In this document: positions 32,131-45,300 of the stretch, one piece after another | Layout: each line of letters starts with the position of its first letter | Position numbering within the stretch: position 1 is the first letter of the stretch | Assembly (NCBI RefSeq): GCF_037975245.1 | Contig: NC_092562.1 | Coordinates: 25,047,054 to 25,111,053, forward strand | DNA length: 64,000 bases | Source: Apostichopus japonicus | Lineage: Eukaryota > Echinodermata > Holothuroidea > Aspidochirotida > Stichopodidae | Direction: 5' to 3' | Made by a program: the position numbers and the translations under genes | Notes under the pieces: generated by a model | The model's input: the letters and a program-made list of their open reading frames with translations, nothing else | Told to the model about the DNA's origin: nothing | Database searches by the model: none

Positions 32131-32560
32131 TGATATACCTGTTTCATAATAATGATGTAACCAAGTAGAGACTATAACACCAGTATTAATTATCCAGTAC
32201 TGTAAACCACTATCACTTGATCTCCATTCTAACCTATCGTGATCCTCCTCCCCCCCCCCCCCCGCCTTGCCCTCCTGGACAGTTCCCCAATCCTACCTGT
32301 TACTTCTCCTACCTCAACTAACCACCAACTTTATCCATACAAATAATACTATAGTTAATACAGATTTACTCACTGACCTGTATCCTCACAACTTTAGCAC
32401 TCTTATGATGCCGTGCCTAGAATGAACTGGTAACCTTTTAACACTGCGCCCTCTATGACCGGCCTCTCTAGTCAATGCCCTTCCTTCTCATTCTACCACC
32501 CAAAGTGCCTGCATTGTTTCTTTTTTTGTGTTTTATTTTTCTACTATTTTGGAGTATTTA
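32130..32560. repeat. Dispersed repeat block with poly-C tract and terminal repeat copy 3
   Basis: Paralogue of 14,095-14,600, including a (C)14 run near 32,250 and the terminal-repeat unit at 32,362-32,515 (CACTGACCTGTATCCTCACA, TAACCTTTTAACACTGCGCC). Confidence 0.65.
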
Positions 32561-32639
32561 TTTACAATTCAAGCTGAATTTGATGTAAACAACTAGTCAT
32601 TCATTGGGACAACCCCCTAAGATGATTTTAAGTGTCCCA

Positions 32640-33960
32640 GCAGAAATTTGGTCGTCTGTGACGATCATTAAAAATTTGCCCTGCATCATATTGAGCACCT
32701 TAATTTGTGTAGTGTAGAGTTGGTTCCTACGGTAGCTGCCTTTAGTCTATAGTAGAAAACATAATGAGGTGTTACACATACACTAGAAAGAGGCTCACTA
32801 AGGACAGCTGCCAAAGTTTGGCAGGAAAATGAGATATTTGAAGATTATCAGTATTGGTCCCAAATTATAGCAAGCTAACAACTGATAGCAGTTCTCATTT
32901 AATGATACTTTCCTGTCAGTGGATATGCATCTCCGAATGACTTCAAGACATTTTAAAAATAATTTGTCATTAAAAAATGTATTTTCAACAACTTGCGTTA
33001 TCTTTTGAAACTGATGTTACGCTGCTTTGGAGTGAATAACCCATGGTTGATCCTACTTCAGTTATACACTTTTGAGTAAGAAAATACTTTGTATATGTTA
33101 CTGTTGCTACAGTATGTAAGTGATGTCCACATGTTAATATCTTGCATCATTTACAGTGTATAAATTTAAGAAATTTGAAGTGGTTGTCCCCAGGACAACC
33201 AGCTAACCAATTTTTGGTTGTCCTGCTGAAATTTTGGTCGTCCTGTAAAGCTATAGTAATTTATCTTCGGAAAAAATACTTGTTTGGGACTCCTAAGAAA
33301 CCATGAATGTTGAGCGATTTCATGGATTTTAGATCAAATTCTGTGTTTCTTGCCGCAGCCTTGCTGGATTTCATTTTCTAATAATGCTGACTGTAGCAAA
33401 GATTGTGTATAATTAGTTAGTTACATGATGGTTTGCTGCTGGGCGTAACGATACAATAACCATGTGGTAAGCTGTAGGTGTACTGTGATGCATGCACTGG
33501 CAATGATAATTTGAAAAATGCAATTATCACATTGGAATTGGTCAAAACAAAATTTTATGAAGAACTGAAGAACTTTGAATCCAACCTAATTAAGCTGTTG
33601 CTATATGCAGAAGGTTTGAATAGACTTAGTTTATATTGTGTAGTAGTAGTAGTAGTAGTAGTAGTAGTAAGTTGAGTCTCGTCTATCAGACATGCTCAGT
33701 GATTAACCTCCGCCACGTATCACGATCTTGCGCAAGGTTTACTGCTTCCTCAAAATTGTTAATGTTAATGCCCTTAAATTGCGACTTTATACTGTGTGAG
33801 TTAGCAAATATGAATATTCTGATCATTTTTCCCACCACAGCCAATCAGAGTAGTTGGACTTATCTGCACTTGCTGTACTCTGCTTTATTTACGTTCATAT
33901 CAACCCCTTAAACCATATGTACATTACTGTAAGATTTGTTTGACTACTGGGACAGTCTTT
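32640..33960. repeat. Dispersed duplicated segment, copy 2
   Basis: Paralogue of 2,640-3,620. Relative to copy 1 it has an insertion at about 33,145-33,610 with an open frame of 40-odd codons ending LLLYAEG before a GT. It has a second insertion at about 33,640-33,790 that starts with a trinucleotide run. I cannot assign either to a family. Confidence 0.6.
33641..33790 (-). mobile_element. Small insertion with (AGT)n end
   Basis: GTAGTAGTAG (about ten units) precedes TTAACCTCCGCCACGTATCA and CGATCTTGCGCAAGG. Copy 1 of the segment reads straight through (TTAGTTCATACTGTGTGAG). TATA flanks both sides here. A non-LTR 3' end with its microsatellite tail, lying on the minus strand, is the likely explanation. 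Confidence 0.45.
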
Positions 33961-34369
33961 TTTGATGGTGAACATATTTTTAGAAAGGGACTGCACTTAG
34001 CAGGCATGTGATTGCTGATAACAGGGCAGATCTAAAAAAGCAATCTGTGTAGATTTTCCCGCCAACCTTTTGGCTGTTTGCAGATCATGGAAAGTCCCTT
34101 AGGACATAGAGAACCGGAAATTTGTATTCTTAACCCTGGCCGCATATTGCGATAGCTATCTATGGAGATTCAGTGCAATCAGTTGACTTAAGCATCCATA
34201 TATAGTTTCATCTATTTTGTTCATGTGCTAGTTGTTTTTGTTGATCACCTTCTAGATGGTATCTACATTTTGCTTGAATATATAGAAAAAAAATCAATGG
34301 AGAACATGACATGAAATGCCCTGTACAGAAATTGACACAGATTGTGCAATGATAACAAACCAGTGTCAC
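33961..34369. other. Non-coding, no feature recognised
   Basis: About 400 bp of AT-rich sequence without exon-like or repeat signals. Confidence 0.4.
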
Positions 34370-34726
34370 TTAAAGGCATTGAATACTCGCCCCAAACCAC
34401 GTGAAAAAGTTAACTTTCTGTTGCTTGCAAGTGAGGTTTTGTTTGTGTCGCTACAAAATGCAGACAGTAATGAAACGTGATACCTAGTTATCTTTAGCTG
34501 GACCTGAGATGTCCATCGCTGTAGCGTTTATACACTGTGCTGTGGGTATTGACCGCAGCTGTATGTACTGACTGTGCACTAGTGTCTAATTACCGACGGT
34601 AGCAAGCTATATGTTCATTTCTAGGATCAATGGTGGTGTCTAACACTTCTGTTACACCTCATTCGAAACTAGGTCAGATTACCGGCATCAGACGCTTCTT
34701 TTTGCACGAGTCTTGACACCCTTTAA
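34370..34726 (+). mobile_element. TTAA-flanked MITE, copy 1
   Basis: Flanked by TTAA and bounded by AGGCATTGAATACTCGCC on the left and CGAGTCTTGACACCCT on the right (imperfect inverted repeats). Copy 2 at 41,573-41,938 aligns along its whole length. A TTAA target and a lack of coding sequence fit a piggyBac-type non-autonomous element. The transposase source is not in the window. Confidence 0.7.
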
Positions 34727-34730
34727 TTAT

Positions 34731-35283
34731 GGTGCTTGTACACTAGATCTGGATCAGATCTCGACGTCAGGATCTGATCCTCATGTGGAGATCATTGCTG
34801 TAGTGTAAACGCTGTACAGATCCGGATCTGATCCTCCTATCTTGATACTGACAGAGACCAAGATCTGATCCGGATGTCGTGATCAATTTTACAATGTAAA
34901 CACTCCCGCATTACCAGTGACCCCAGATATCCGGTGACCGCATTACGTCACATGCATTCTCGTGGGAAATTCCAGTCCTGTATCATGCATGTGCTCATTC
35001 CTATGTATATTGAGTGAGTGTGGGCCGTGCATAGCATATTATTGTCACCCTAAGGCTACGCTATTATGACAACTAAAGTTTTGGAGTATACAAACTACGC
35101 GATCCGCGGCTGCGCATGACACATTTCCAATCCATTTTCTTTACCAACATTCGATGAATATAGCAGGGGAAGGATCAGAGTACGACTCAAGTGTAAATGC
35201 GTCTGGATCAGTGCATAAGTTAACCCCATGGAGAGATGATCGTCTGATAACATCAGGGGATCTGATCCGAATCTAAAGCACCC
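34731..35283. mobile_element. ~550-bp element with GGTGCTT...GGATCAGATC inverted ends
   Basis: The left end is GGTGCTT, six extra bases, then TAGATCTGGATCAGATC. The right end read in reverse is GGTGCTT then TAGATTCGGATCAGATC. The GATCTGATCC core occurs several more times inside (34,771, 34,825, 34,862). It abuts the preceding MITE with four bases between. No transposase is present and the target duplication was not identified. Confidence 0.55.
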
Positions 35284-36131
35284 TGATTTCCTGCCTATCA
35301 GTCTTATCTGTCTTAGAAGATAATCCTCTTTGGAACAGTAACATAACATTTAAGCCAACTCTGAAGTGGTTCAAGTGTAATAAACAGTGTTCTTGCCTGG
35401 CCATACAGTTTGTGTACACAAGAGTGATAAGCATCGAGCTCTAAAGCTTGAGGTGTGAACTCCAGTAAAAACTTCCTGCTGAAAACCCAGACCTGTGGCC
35501 CATAAATATTAGGAATACAAGAGTGTTCAGTTCTGTAAGGGGCACTTACATAGCATGAAGATATGAGTGTTAGAAATGCAAAATGACATTTTTTAAACCT
35601 AAGTTATAACTTTATGGTGTTTGGAATATTATTATATCCACACACATTTGATATGTTCCTATATTTATTCTTATTAAAATATCTCAAATGTACAATTTGG
35701 ATAGACTGTATAGATTAGATTTTACCATCATTCATTGATAACTAGACTTTCGATGTGTTTTGGTTAAACCACAACAGAAGCTTGAAATCATGCATACTAT
35801 TAATAGCCATAGCACCTTTTTTTTCATTTTGTACATGATTGTCGCTGGCAATGCAGGCTTGATGATTTAAGTTATGCATTTCAGAGTCTGCAGTTAGCTA
35901 CAAGTTTATAATAAAAAAAATATTTCTATAATTATCTCAAAAGTTCTGTAAACTTAAAAGACTTAATATGTCCTCTGTTTGAATAAATTTAAAAGTCTCT
36001 GGCCATGAACTTTGAATTCCTTTCACCGATTAATTATGATACAAGTTAAGGATTATAATATGAATTATATACTGAGATATTGTATAACGTGTTTGTTATC
36101 CCCCTTCCAATTTCTGTTCTTGATTCGGTAG
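35284..36131. other. Non-coding DNA 5' of the first recognised TTC39-like exon
   Basis: Presumed intron. I looked for an exon encoding the family's N terminus (the ALDLFLNN-type helix) and did not find one. The acceptor TTCTTGATTCGGTAG lies at its end. Confidence 0.4.
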
Positions 36132-36331
36132 GGTAACGACCAGTATGTACCACGCACTGGGATACGCCACCGTTCACTACTTCCAGGCTATCATGACCTT
36201 TGAACCGAATGACATACATGAAGCAATCAGGTGGATCAAAAACTCCTCACAGGTAGCCGGCATCCTCAGGAGAAAACAGAGAATGTATCAGAGGATACTC
36301 GTCAGGAATCCATATGAATTTTATTTGGAAG
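36132..36331 (+). CDS. TTC39: TTC39-like exon 1 (first recognised)
   Basis: Encodes VTTSMYHALGYATVHYFQAI and the helix pair through NPYEFYLE, ending in phase 1 at GAAG/GTAATG. The acceptor is either GGTAG at 36,130-36,131 or CCAG at 36,142-36,143; the first is preferred because it leaves the family's S-M-Y-H preceded by an in-frame residue run. It cannot be the true first coding exon of a family member. Confidence 0.85.
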
Positions 36332-39300
36332 GTAATGAAATTAATAACCATTTTTCTCGTAATAAAGATATTAATTGCTGAAGTTAGAGTGACAAGTATG
36401 TCTATAGTACACGGTCCTATAGTTTTCATTCACATCCAAGAATACATTACATATTATATACTGGACCCTGATTGAAACTATCAAGCACTGGCCATTTACT
36501 AAGTCTAAATGGTACCCATAGCACCTCTGGATCCACCCACTAAAGCTCTCTTCTTCTCCACCCTGGACAGTTTAGCAATCGGTGTCCTCTCATGCCCACA
36601 AGAACAGACATTGCTGGGATGCGCTTTCTATATACATGCCCTAAAATAGTTGCTTAATTATTGACAGAATTAAACATGGATAAAACTGCATGCCTGATAA
36701 ATTTATGCTGAAAAGTAAGCAAAATACCTCATACCTCCCCTCAACCCCCTCACACCCCCCTCCATCCTTCAACATGAAGAAATAAAACTAAAAGCAATAC
36801 ATCGTTAAAAAATCTAGCAAATCATAAAGATTTGAATTTCCAAGTTTTTGGTACAGTCACGTTTCTCTTGTGTGATAAAGAAACCATAACATCCTCATTT
36901 GCAGACATTGTTGATGTGAAAACTGTAGATATTTTTGGTTTATTGCTCGAAAATAGCAGCTGCCTAAGACTATAAGATTACACTGTATCAGCGCTCCAAG
37001 TATTTTGTAATTATCCAACACCAGAGGCATAACAGTCTCCATCAATCTCTTTGTTTATGAGTTTGCTGATTGGATCTAAATTCAGTCGTAAAGGATGTCG
37101 GAAAAAAGTGCTGCAGGGTTTTGTTTTAGCAATGTGCTAAAATGCTTCAAACTTAATAGAAAAGATTTTTGTTTTGATGCAAACAAAAGCAAAAATGTAG
37201 GTCTCTCTTTGAAGCAGGTGACAGTTAAAGCAGTATGTTAGGCTTGCTGTGCCACGTTGTTCACAATTTGTTGTTATTCTGTGCTGGTCAGTGTAACCAT
37301 GGAGCTATAATCTGTTTATAGCTCCATGGTGTAACGAAAAGAATTAAAGCATTATGTACATTTAAGATTTGTTTTGGAGAAAAACTAGGTGACTGAAGAA
37401 GATAAATGAAGGATTGTAATAAATAAATAAATAAATAAATTATAAATAATAATAATAATAAATTAATAACGATAAATATTTTTAACTGGATATTTTAGTG
37501 TCAAAATCCTTTGTAAGGAAAGCAGAGAAATAGAAACAACTCACCTTTCAGAAGATCTTTGTATTGAAATCATGATTTTTTCAAGAATTATTTTCAAGAA
37601 TCAACACAGTGCAGCATATTTACTATCATAGAACATGAAAAGGGGATTAATTTGATCATCATTTTCTGCTATATTGGCTGTAAAAATTGATAGGTTTAAA
37701 TTAAGTTTCAGCAAATTAACAAAGCATTTTTTATATTGACTTTGGCAAAATTGTGCGTTATGGTTAGTCTTGTACTCAATTTTGAGTGGTCCGAGTCAGG
37801 AAAACTTTTCGAAGAATGATGCGATTAGTGCCCAAAAATATGATGAATCAAATGATTTGCTGATTGTGAATGCTGTACCAAACAAAATTAGCATCTGGGT
37901 ACATGCATAACCAAATCTTTCTATTATGAAAATATAAAACCATTCCTACTGACTTACTATTCATTTGGAGCTGGTACCAAGAAAGGTAAGTCTTACAGTT
38001 AATTGATAAATTGAAATGTTATATTGAGAATGACTCTGTATTTTTGGGGCAAAACTGGGGGAAAATTTTGATATATATCCACAAACAGAAAACTTCTAAG
38101 ATGATAATTGCCACTTTAAAGGCTAATATTTTAATCGTCTCTAGAGATATATGTAGAAATTGGGAAACAAAGCATAGTAAATGTTTGAAGTTGAAGGAAT
38201 TGTGTCACAAGTACAGGCATATCAGGTACTTCAAAAGCTGTAATAAAAAATATCTTTGTGGCTTTAGATACACTATGAGCATCGTACATATAGAGTTTGA
38301 CCTACATAGCCGGAACTGAGACCTACAAATTTTATAATGTACAGTATGAAGTATGCTCAGTATCTCACTTCTAATAAAAATGATGAAATTCTGTGAAATT
38401 GAATAAATCAGAAGAAGCTACATCTGTAAGATAATGAAAGCTTGGATGACCAAGATGGTTTATTGAACTTATAATGTTTGATGCCATGAGATAACTTGAG
38501 TATCTAGGGCGCCGCAGAAACTGGGGGAATAAAAATCATGTACCAAAGGACGGTTAAAAGCAAGATGGAGTAAACCTGTTTTCTCAGGAGAGTTTCTAAA
38601 GAGGCTGATAATCAGTCTTGATGGCAAATGGGATCAAATAAACAGCTCTAGAAAGAGGTCTGTATATATATGTTCACTTTATATAGGGAAGTGGGAAGCA
38701 ATTTTCTTACATTTTTGTTTTGTTTTTAGTATATATTGTCCAATTTACTAATGGCATAACTATGGAAATGAATAAAGTTATGTCGTTGATATGTACCTGG
38801 GGGAGATATCAAGACAAAACTGGTTTCATGTTTGTGATCATAACTCAAAGGGTTATCATGAAGTAATATTGATGCCAGAATTAACTTGCTTAAAATTTCT
38901 AGGATTTTTCCTAGAAGTACTCTTCATCCCAAGTTGTTCTCAGAGTTCAATACGAGTTATGGTAGACGATTAAATTTCTTTTGAGTGGAAAAAAAACATT
39001 CTTTCTAGTAAAAACAGGGACTCTTAAACTCCTTGCAAGCAATGTAACTTTATAATTGTCTAAAACATGTTGTTACGCATATTCAATGAAAATATACATA
39101 CAAGTAAAATAAACAGGTGCCTTGAAAGTCCAACTCGAGCAGTCAATTGTCGCAGAATGAAAATTGTGCCAGCTGGTTACAGTTTATATGTCAAATTAAA
39201 ATATTTGCCATGCATTTTACCAAGAGGTCAGTATTAATCTAACTTGTGTAAGCCTTAATTTCTCTATATTTGTCCTCAAATATATTGTCAAGACACATCA

Positions 39301-42300
39301 TGTCCACACAACAGCTCTTAGCCATAGCTGCGACTCAGTACTATACTCCTCTGGCCTCCTTTCATGCAAAGAAGATGTGATCAAAGCGCATCTTTCGGTT
39401 CACACAATCCATTAACAGCCTCTCAAAATTCAACCTGGGAATTTATTGTTCGTGGAAAGACGTGATCGGCCTGCTTAATTTGATCCACAGTCACGTCTCT
39501 TCACCTGTCCAGGGATGTAAGGGAGTCCCAAGGTTTACTCGGAATGGAATAGGCTCCGATTTTATCGAGTCGATATTCAAGTGGGTTTGGCTCAGGATAT
39601 TGTTTAACCTTGAGGCTTTTTTTTCTTGGATGCGAATAATTAGTGATTTCACGATGCTTGAGGAGAAATGACAAACTATTCCCATAGTTCTCAAGTGTTT
39701 GTACCAACTTTCCAAAATTTGATACTTATAGGTGCAAGCAAAAATTAAGGAATAAAACAAAATATATATAACAAATGAATAAATAAATAAACATTGGGGG
39801 AGTTCGGTTCATATTTTCAAACCGTCCATTTTTAAGTTTGAGATCTAGCGAAAGATGAAAAATACAATTTACAAGTAGTCGCTGCAGTTACCGGTTGATT
39901 ATGTTAATGCTACTGTACATGGTTTTCGCTCTAAACAATTTAGTCGTCTGAAGGAAGGTTGACAAATTTCAATTGTGTGTTAACGGTATTGTGACTATAT
40001 AATATATATATCCTAACAGTGTATATTAAAAGCAATCCAATCAAAGTGGAGACGTAACATGAAAAAAAAGCATACTTGTAGAGTCTGTACAGACTGCCAG
40101 ATTCATAAGTTTAATTTGTGACAAATACATATTAACAGAATAAAATTAATCATTTTTTAATTTTTTTTTTATAATTCACCATTTTCTCCTTTGAAACCCC
40201 TATTGGCCCCCATCCTCCAAATTAAGGCATGATCACCCAAAGATCTGTTTTTTTTATCTCTTAGATCCCTTAATTCAGTTTTGAGTTAAAGGATTGGGTT
40301 CATGTTTTGGTTAACCTAATGGTAATAATAGCTCAGTGTTACTGTAGCTGTTAGTTTAGTGTTAGCTCAGTGTAAACTCAGTGTTAGCTCAGCACGGAGT
40401 GGTAGCTCAGTGGTTAATGCCGGTGCCTTTCAATCATAAGGTCCCTGGTTTGAGTCCCTCCTAGATTAATGTATGTCATTCAGTTACAGAATTGTTGACA
40501 ATTGACAATTCATAATCATGGACGTTAAATATGAATCTAATGAGGCTTCTTCGCGAGTTCCTGCTTGCAGAAGGATCTAATATACATACTGTACATAGAC
40601 ATAATACCCATTAAATATAAACTTCTTGTGAAGACGTGGTGATTCCTAAGAAATCACAACCGAGGACCTGGAATTCTTTTGTTCAAGTCCTCGGTCCGAA
40701 TAAAAAAACAAATGCACACACACAGACACAAGTTTTGTCTCTTGGTTACAATGATTCAAAATCAAATCTATAAAACGTGCAGTTAATGCTTCAGCAGAGA
40801 GTTATATTTAGAAGTTTAACATGCTCATCCGGTGGAAGACAAGTTGCACTCATGCGAGCTTCAATATCAATCTTTCATATGCCAATTCCCTTCTGGAAAT
40901 TCTGGACATGTATCTTTTCATGATCGTTAATCCCCAATTTCTGCCGGAGTTTTATCCGATTTTCGTGGTCGGACCAGACTTTGCCCGTGTCAAATTGATT
41001 CCTTTCCGCTAAATTTGTTTCTCTTTTTTTCTTCAGAGGAGGCACATGCCGAACTTTGTTACGCTGAATCCGTCCTAGAGAGAGCGTTGCTAACGTTTAT
41101 CCAAGACGATAACCTGGTTAGCTTCATCAAAGGAGGCCTCAAGATAAGAAGTGGCTACCACGCATACAAGTAAGCCATATTGACAGAGGAATTTGGGTAA
41201 TGGTATATATATATAGATACAAGTGGCAGTTTTATGGGAGTCTCTGTTGTCTTAGGAAAGAAATTCGATTTGTTTCCTGATGCATGTAGTAGTATCAGAC
41301 CTCAGTTAGTTATAAATAAACAAGAGAAAGAGGGCAGTATTTAAGATTGAATACTGACTAGTATCGAAGTGTATTGAGTCTGCTGGTTTCTTGTTTTGAA
41401 TACAACAATTACCAGCACTGCCCCATAGCAAGGGTTCTCTATAAAGTTTATACAAGGACTAGTTTTATAAACCATTTGGTTGGAGCAGAATTTTATGCAG
41501 AATCAAAACTTCACTATACCAAGATTGAACTTAAGTGCGGGATAAGCCAGAGGGTTGCTGAAACCTCAAGCCTTAAAGGCATTGAAGACTCGCCCCAAAC
41601 CGCATGCCTCGCTCTAAAAAAGTTAACTTTCCGTTGCTTGCAAGTGACGTTTTGTTCGTGTCTCTACAAAATGCAGACAGTAATGAAACGAGATACCTTG
41701 TTATCTTTAGCTGGACCTGAGATGTCCATCGTTGTATCGCTGACACTGTGCTGTGGGTATTGACTGCAGCTGTATGTACTGACTGTACACTAGTCTCTAA
41801 TTACCGAAGGTAGCAAACTGTGTGTGTATTTTCTGGGATCGATGGTGGTGTCTAACAATTCTGTTACACCTCATTCGAAACTAGGTCAGATTACCGACAT
41901 TAGATGTTTCTTTTTGCGTGAGTCTTCACACCCTTTAAGGGACGGACACAGGACAGATTAGGGCAAGATTATGGGCTGATTTTGTGTTTTGCTAGCTTCA
42001 TTTAAATCTTTCATGGGCCAGACATAGCCAACCTGCTATTTACTGAGAACAAAGCCTTTTTGGGTAAAAAAGTCAAATGTACAACATTCTGAAGTTAAAT
42101 TTCATTAATTCCTCACTATGTTACGCCCTCCTTTGTTGGTCTTTCCTCCAGAAATGCCGTCCAACTTCTTAGCAACAGAAAGTGGAAAGATGCTGCCTCA
42201 AAAATGCATTTTGAAAGTGGTGTTCGGCTGGGCCGAGGATCATTCAACCTGGTAACAATTGATCTTTTGTTCTCTATCAGTAATTGTAGTCTTTTGTCTG

Positions 42301-45300
42301 TTCTATTGCATTTGTACATTGGAAAACAACAGTTTTTTTGGAAAATTACCCTTTTTTAAACTTTTTTTAATGGTTAATTTTGACTGACTCACTTCAAGCA
42401 AAACAGGAAGAAAAAATTGTTCAAAAGGCTGATGATATTAAAGTCCATGAATTAATTTCATCCAATTTGTAGACATTCTATATTTTTCAATAGCCTTCAG
42501 CAGCACTCTTATTAATTGCATCTCTTGGTCACTGCAATACATCAACAAACCATGTTCTTATTTCTCCAGTTCAGTTCAGATCTGGGAGCACTTTAATAAT
42601 TACAATTAAGGACTGTGATTCCTAGAAACTGATTATGGAAGGGAGCTGTAAATTCTGTGTTTAAATGCAGACAGTTTGAGATTTCTTGTCATAAATAGCT
42701 TTTGGTCACTGCAAGTTAATAATCTCCTTTCCTTGACCATTCCTTCCAAGAAAACAGGTCTTCCAAAATTTGATTGAAGAAGGTTGAGTTGATCAGAGTT
42801 TGAGTGTATGATGAAGTGTTCAATGTTGCCTAATTTTTTTCTTGCACTCTTGATTTTCTGGGGGGGGGGGGGCATTTAGCTATGATGACCCATTTTAAAC
42901 TGTAAGAATTGTTTCAAGTTGTTTCAAGTAAGGACCAAAATATTAGCCGGGGACAAATTTTAATTCCACAAGACTCCTTTAACTTCTTTTCATGTCATTG
43001 TCCTTGTTGGTCCTGAAGAAACCAAATAAAAAATTTCCCCCTCTCAATGGTATGGCACTTGATTTGCAGAATACCAGTGTAATATGAAATGTATGTATGT
43101 ATATATGTATGTATTGTAGATCCTCCTGCAAGCAGGAACTCGCGAAGAAGCCATCATTGGCTTATCAAAGCCGCAAGCTGACTGAAGTCAGTCTCTTAGA
43201 TTCATTTTTAACGTCCATGATTATGAATTGTCAATTGTCAACAACTCTGTAACTGGACGACATACATTAATCTTGGAGAGACTCAAACCGGGGACCTTAT
43301 GATTGGAAGGCACCGGCGTTAACAACGGAGCTAACACTCCTGCTAACACTGAGCTAACACTAATGTCCAAAGAATGGCGCACCTTCATCATTTCGATGGT
43401 ATTACAGTATACAGTATTATGTATATAGTACTGTATATAAAACCTGCCTTAGACTTTATCACTGTGAATCTTCACTTGGTAAGGAGACCTATGTTCTATG
43501 TAACCTATATGCTCTATTATTTCCAAGCTCTACACTCTACGGTCTACGCTCTACTCTCTACGCTCTGTTAAGGACAATAAGGTTTTCCATGCACACATAG
43601 AGCTCTGTTAAGATGTATGTAGAACCCTTGTGGGTACTATGAGTATGGAAATATAGATGTAGGGCCATAATTCAAGTAACCAATTAAAAAATTACTGTTC
43701 TTTCCCTATCGCTCCTGATGCATGTTCATGTTGCAATAATGTTCAATTCTGATAATGCTACATTGCATGGAGATCCATAAGGTTCGTTTTCAGGCCGGCA
43801 CACTAACTTAATTTACAATTAACGCGATGTCTCTTTGCCTAATCATCCTCAGGTTTTGATGTCCCAGATACATACTTTGACCTGATTATTATCTCATTCC
43901 CAACTTAAAGCAGCATCTTGAGTGATTTTGAGATTCTTTGATGCCTTCATTTTGTACTAAAATCCCATCAACATGATGTTTGTTAGCGTGAATTTACAAA
44001 TTACGATAGAAGTAAAAACATTTTTTTTTTTCAATTTCCTTGTCGCATGGGATACTATTCTAATATTGAAAAACTATACATAGGTGAAAGAACCGTTGAA
44101 AACTGATTGGAAATGCATAATTGTCAGTTAATTAATGATAAAAAACATACCAAGATTGTGGTGTTTACTGTTGAATCCATTTCATTCTTAGTTTGGTTAG
44201 GCAAAATGGATTTTGGTCAAAAGTTCTGACGTTTCCAAACCCCCAAAGGCAGCTTTAACCAGTAAAGACACTCAATATGTTAAAGTTGCCTTTAGTAATA
44301 GAACATTATGTGAGATCAGAAACTCAAAACATTGCTGTGCTTTTGAAAGTTGGCTTATCGTTATGAAACAAAAGGATGAGAGGATAGGTAGCAAAAGATT
44401 TTATCTTTTATGCAGATTTGTTAATCTATTAACTAAATCCATTTACTCAGCTACCAGGAAAGAGTTTGAGTATTGTTGTTGAAAGGGTGGCCAGCAAGGG
44501 GGTGGGGGAGATTTTGGCAGGGGACCTATTTGAAAAGTGGGTAAATGGTGCTTGATGCTTTATTTAGAATGGAGTTATAGTTTGTTTCTAATTTAGTAAA
44601 TTTGTGTTGAGATGTGTGTATGTGGGGGAGGGTGGAGGATGGTGGGAGAGGTGGGGGAGACCTTGCGTGAACAAAAAATTGATAAAACTTCAAAAGCATT
44701 TCCAGAAAGGAAGAAGGGTATCCTGTAAACAGGTAAAGTCATAAATGAAAAACTGACGTTCCAAATAAATATATACAGTACAACTGTGGTGGAAATTACC
44801 ATTTCATGATTACATGTTAACAATCCCCAGTGTATATATATATACTGCTTCAGTACAGTGAACCTACCCATAGGTATACAGGTTCAGTGGTATTTATTAT
44901 TTATTTTATTTTTAGTTTACAGAATTTATGTAGTGCCTTATCCAATATGAACTTGCTCTAAGGGTGCTTTACAATAAAACATACAAAACAAGAAAATTAA
45001 CAATAAACGAATGTTAAAGATACAGATCTATATAAAAAGGTAAAATAGGATTAAATAGTAGAAAGGCAAAATAAGAACAAAATTCAAATTCTTTGTAAAA
45101 AAGCTAAAAATGAACTTTAAAAATATATAAGAAAAAGACACAATTCTTTAAAAGGCAAAATCAATAAAAGGCAGCTCTAAAAAGGTATATGAAAAATAGA
45201 AGGTATATAAAATATACTATTGTATTTACTTCGCTCCTTGCTTACTTGTCTCCCCACAACCCTAGCACTCTTATTCTACCATGCCTAGAATGTCCAGGCA

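Noticed and set aside
33478-33610. Possible 5' exon of the TTC39-like gene (open frame ending before a GT at 33,609)
   Set aside because: The peptide does not resemble the family N terminus, and it lies in an insertion within a dispersed repeat.
38011-38319. 102-codon plus-strand ORF in intron 1
   Set aside because: Low-complexity basic composition, no recognisable motif, no supporting splice or repeat evidence.
40397-40470. Functional tRNA gene
   Set aside because: A and B boxes are present but there is no acceptor-stem pairing or proper anticodon arm, and the sequence continues into a SINE body shared with 43,119-43,362.
41374-41763. 129-codon plus-strand ORF between exons 2 and 3
   Set aside because: Most of it is the TTAA MITE, which also occurs at 34,370 without a conserved frame.
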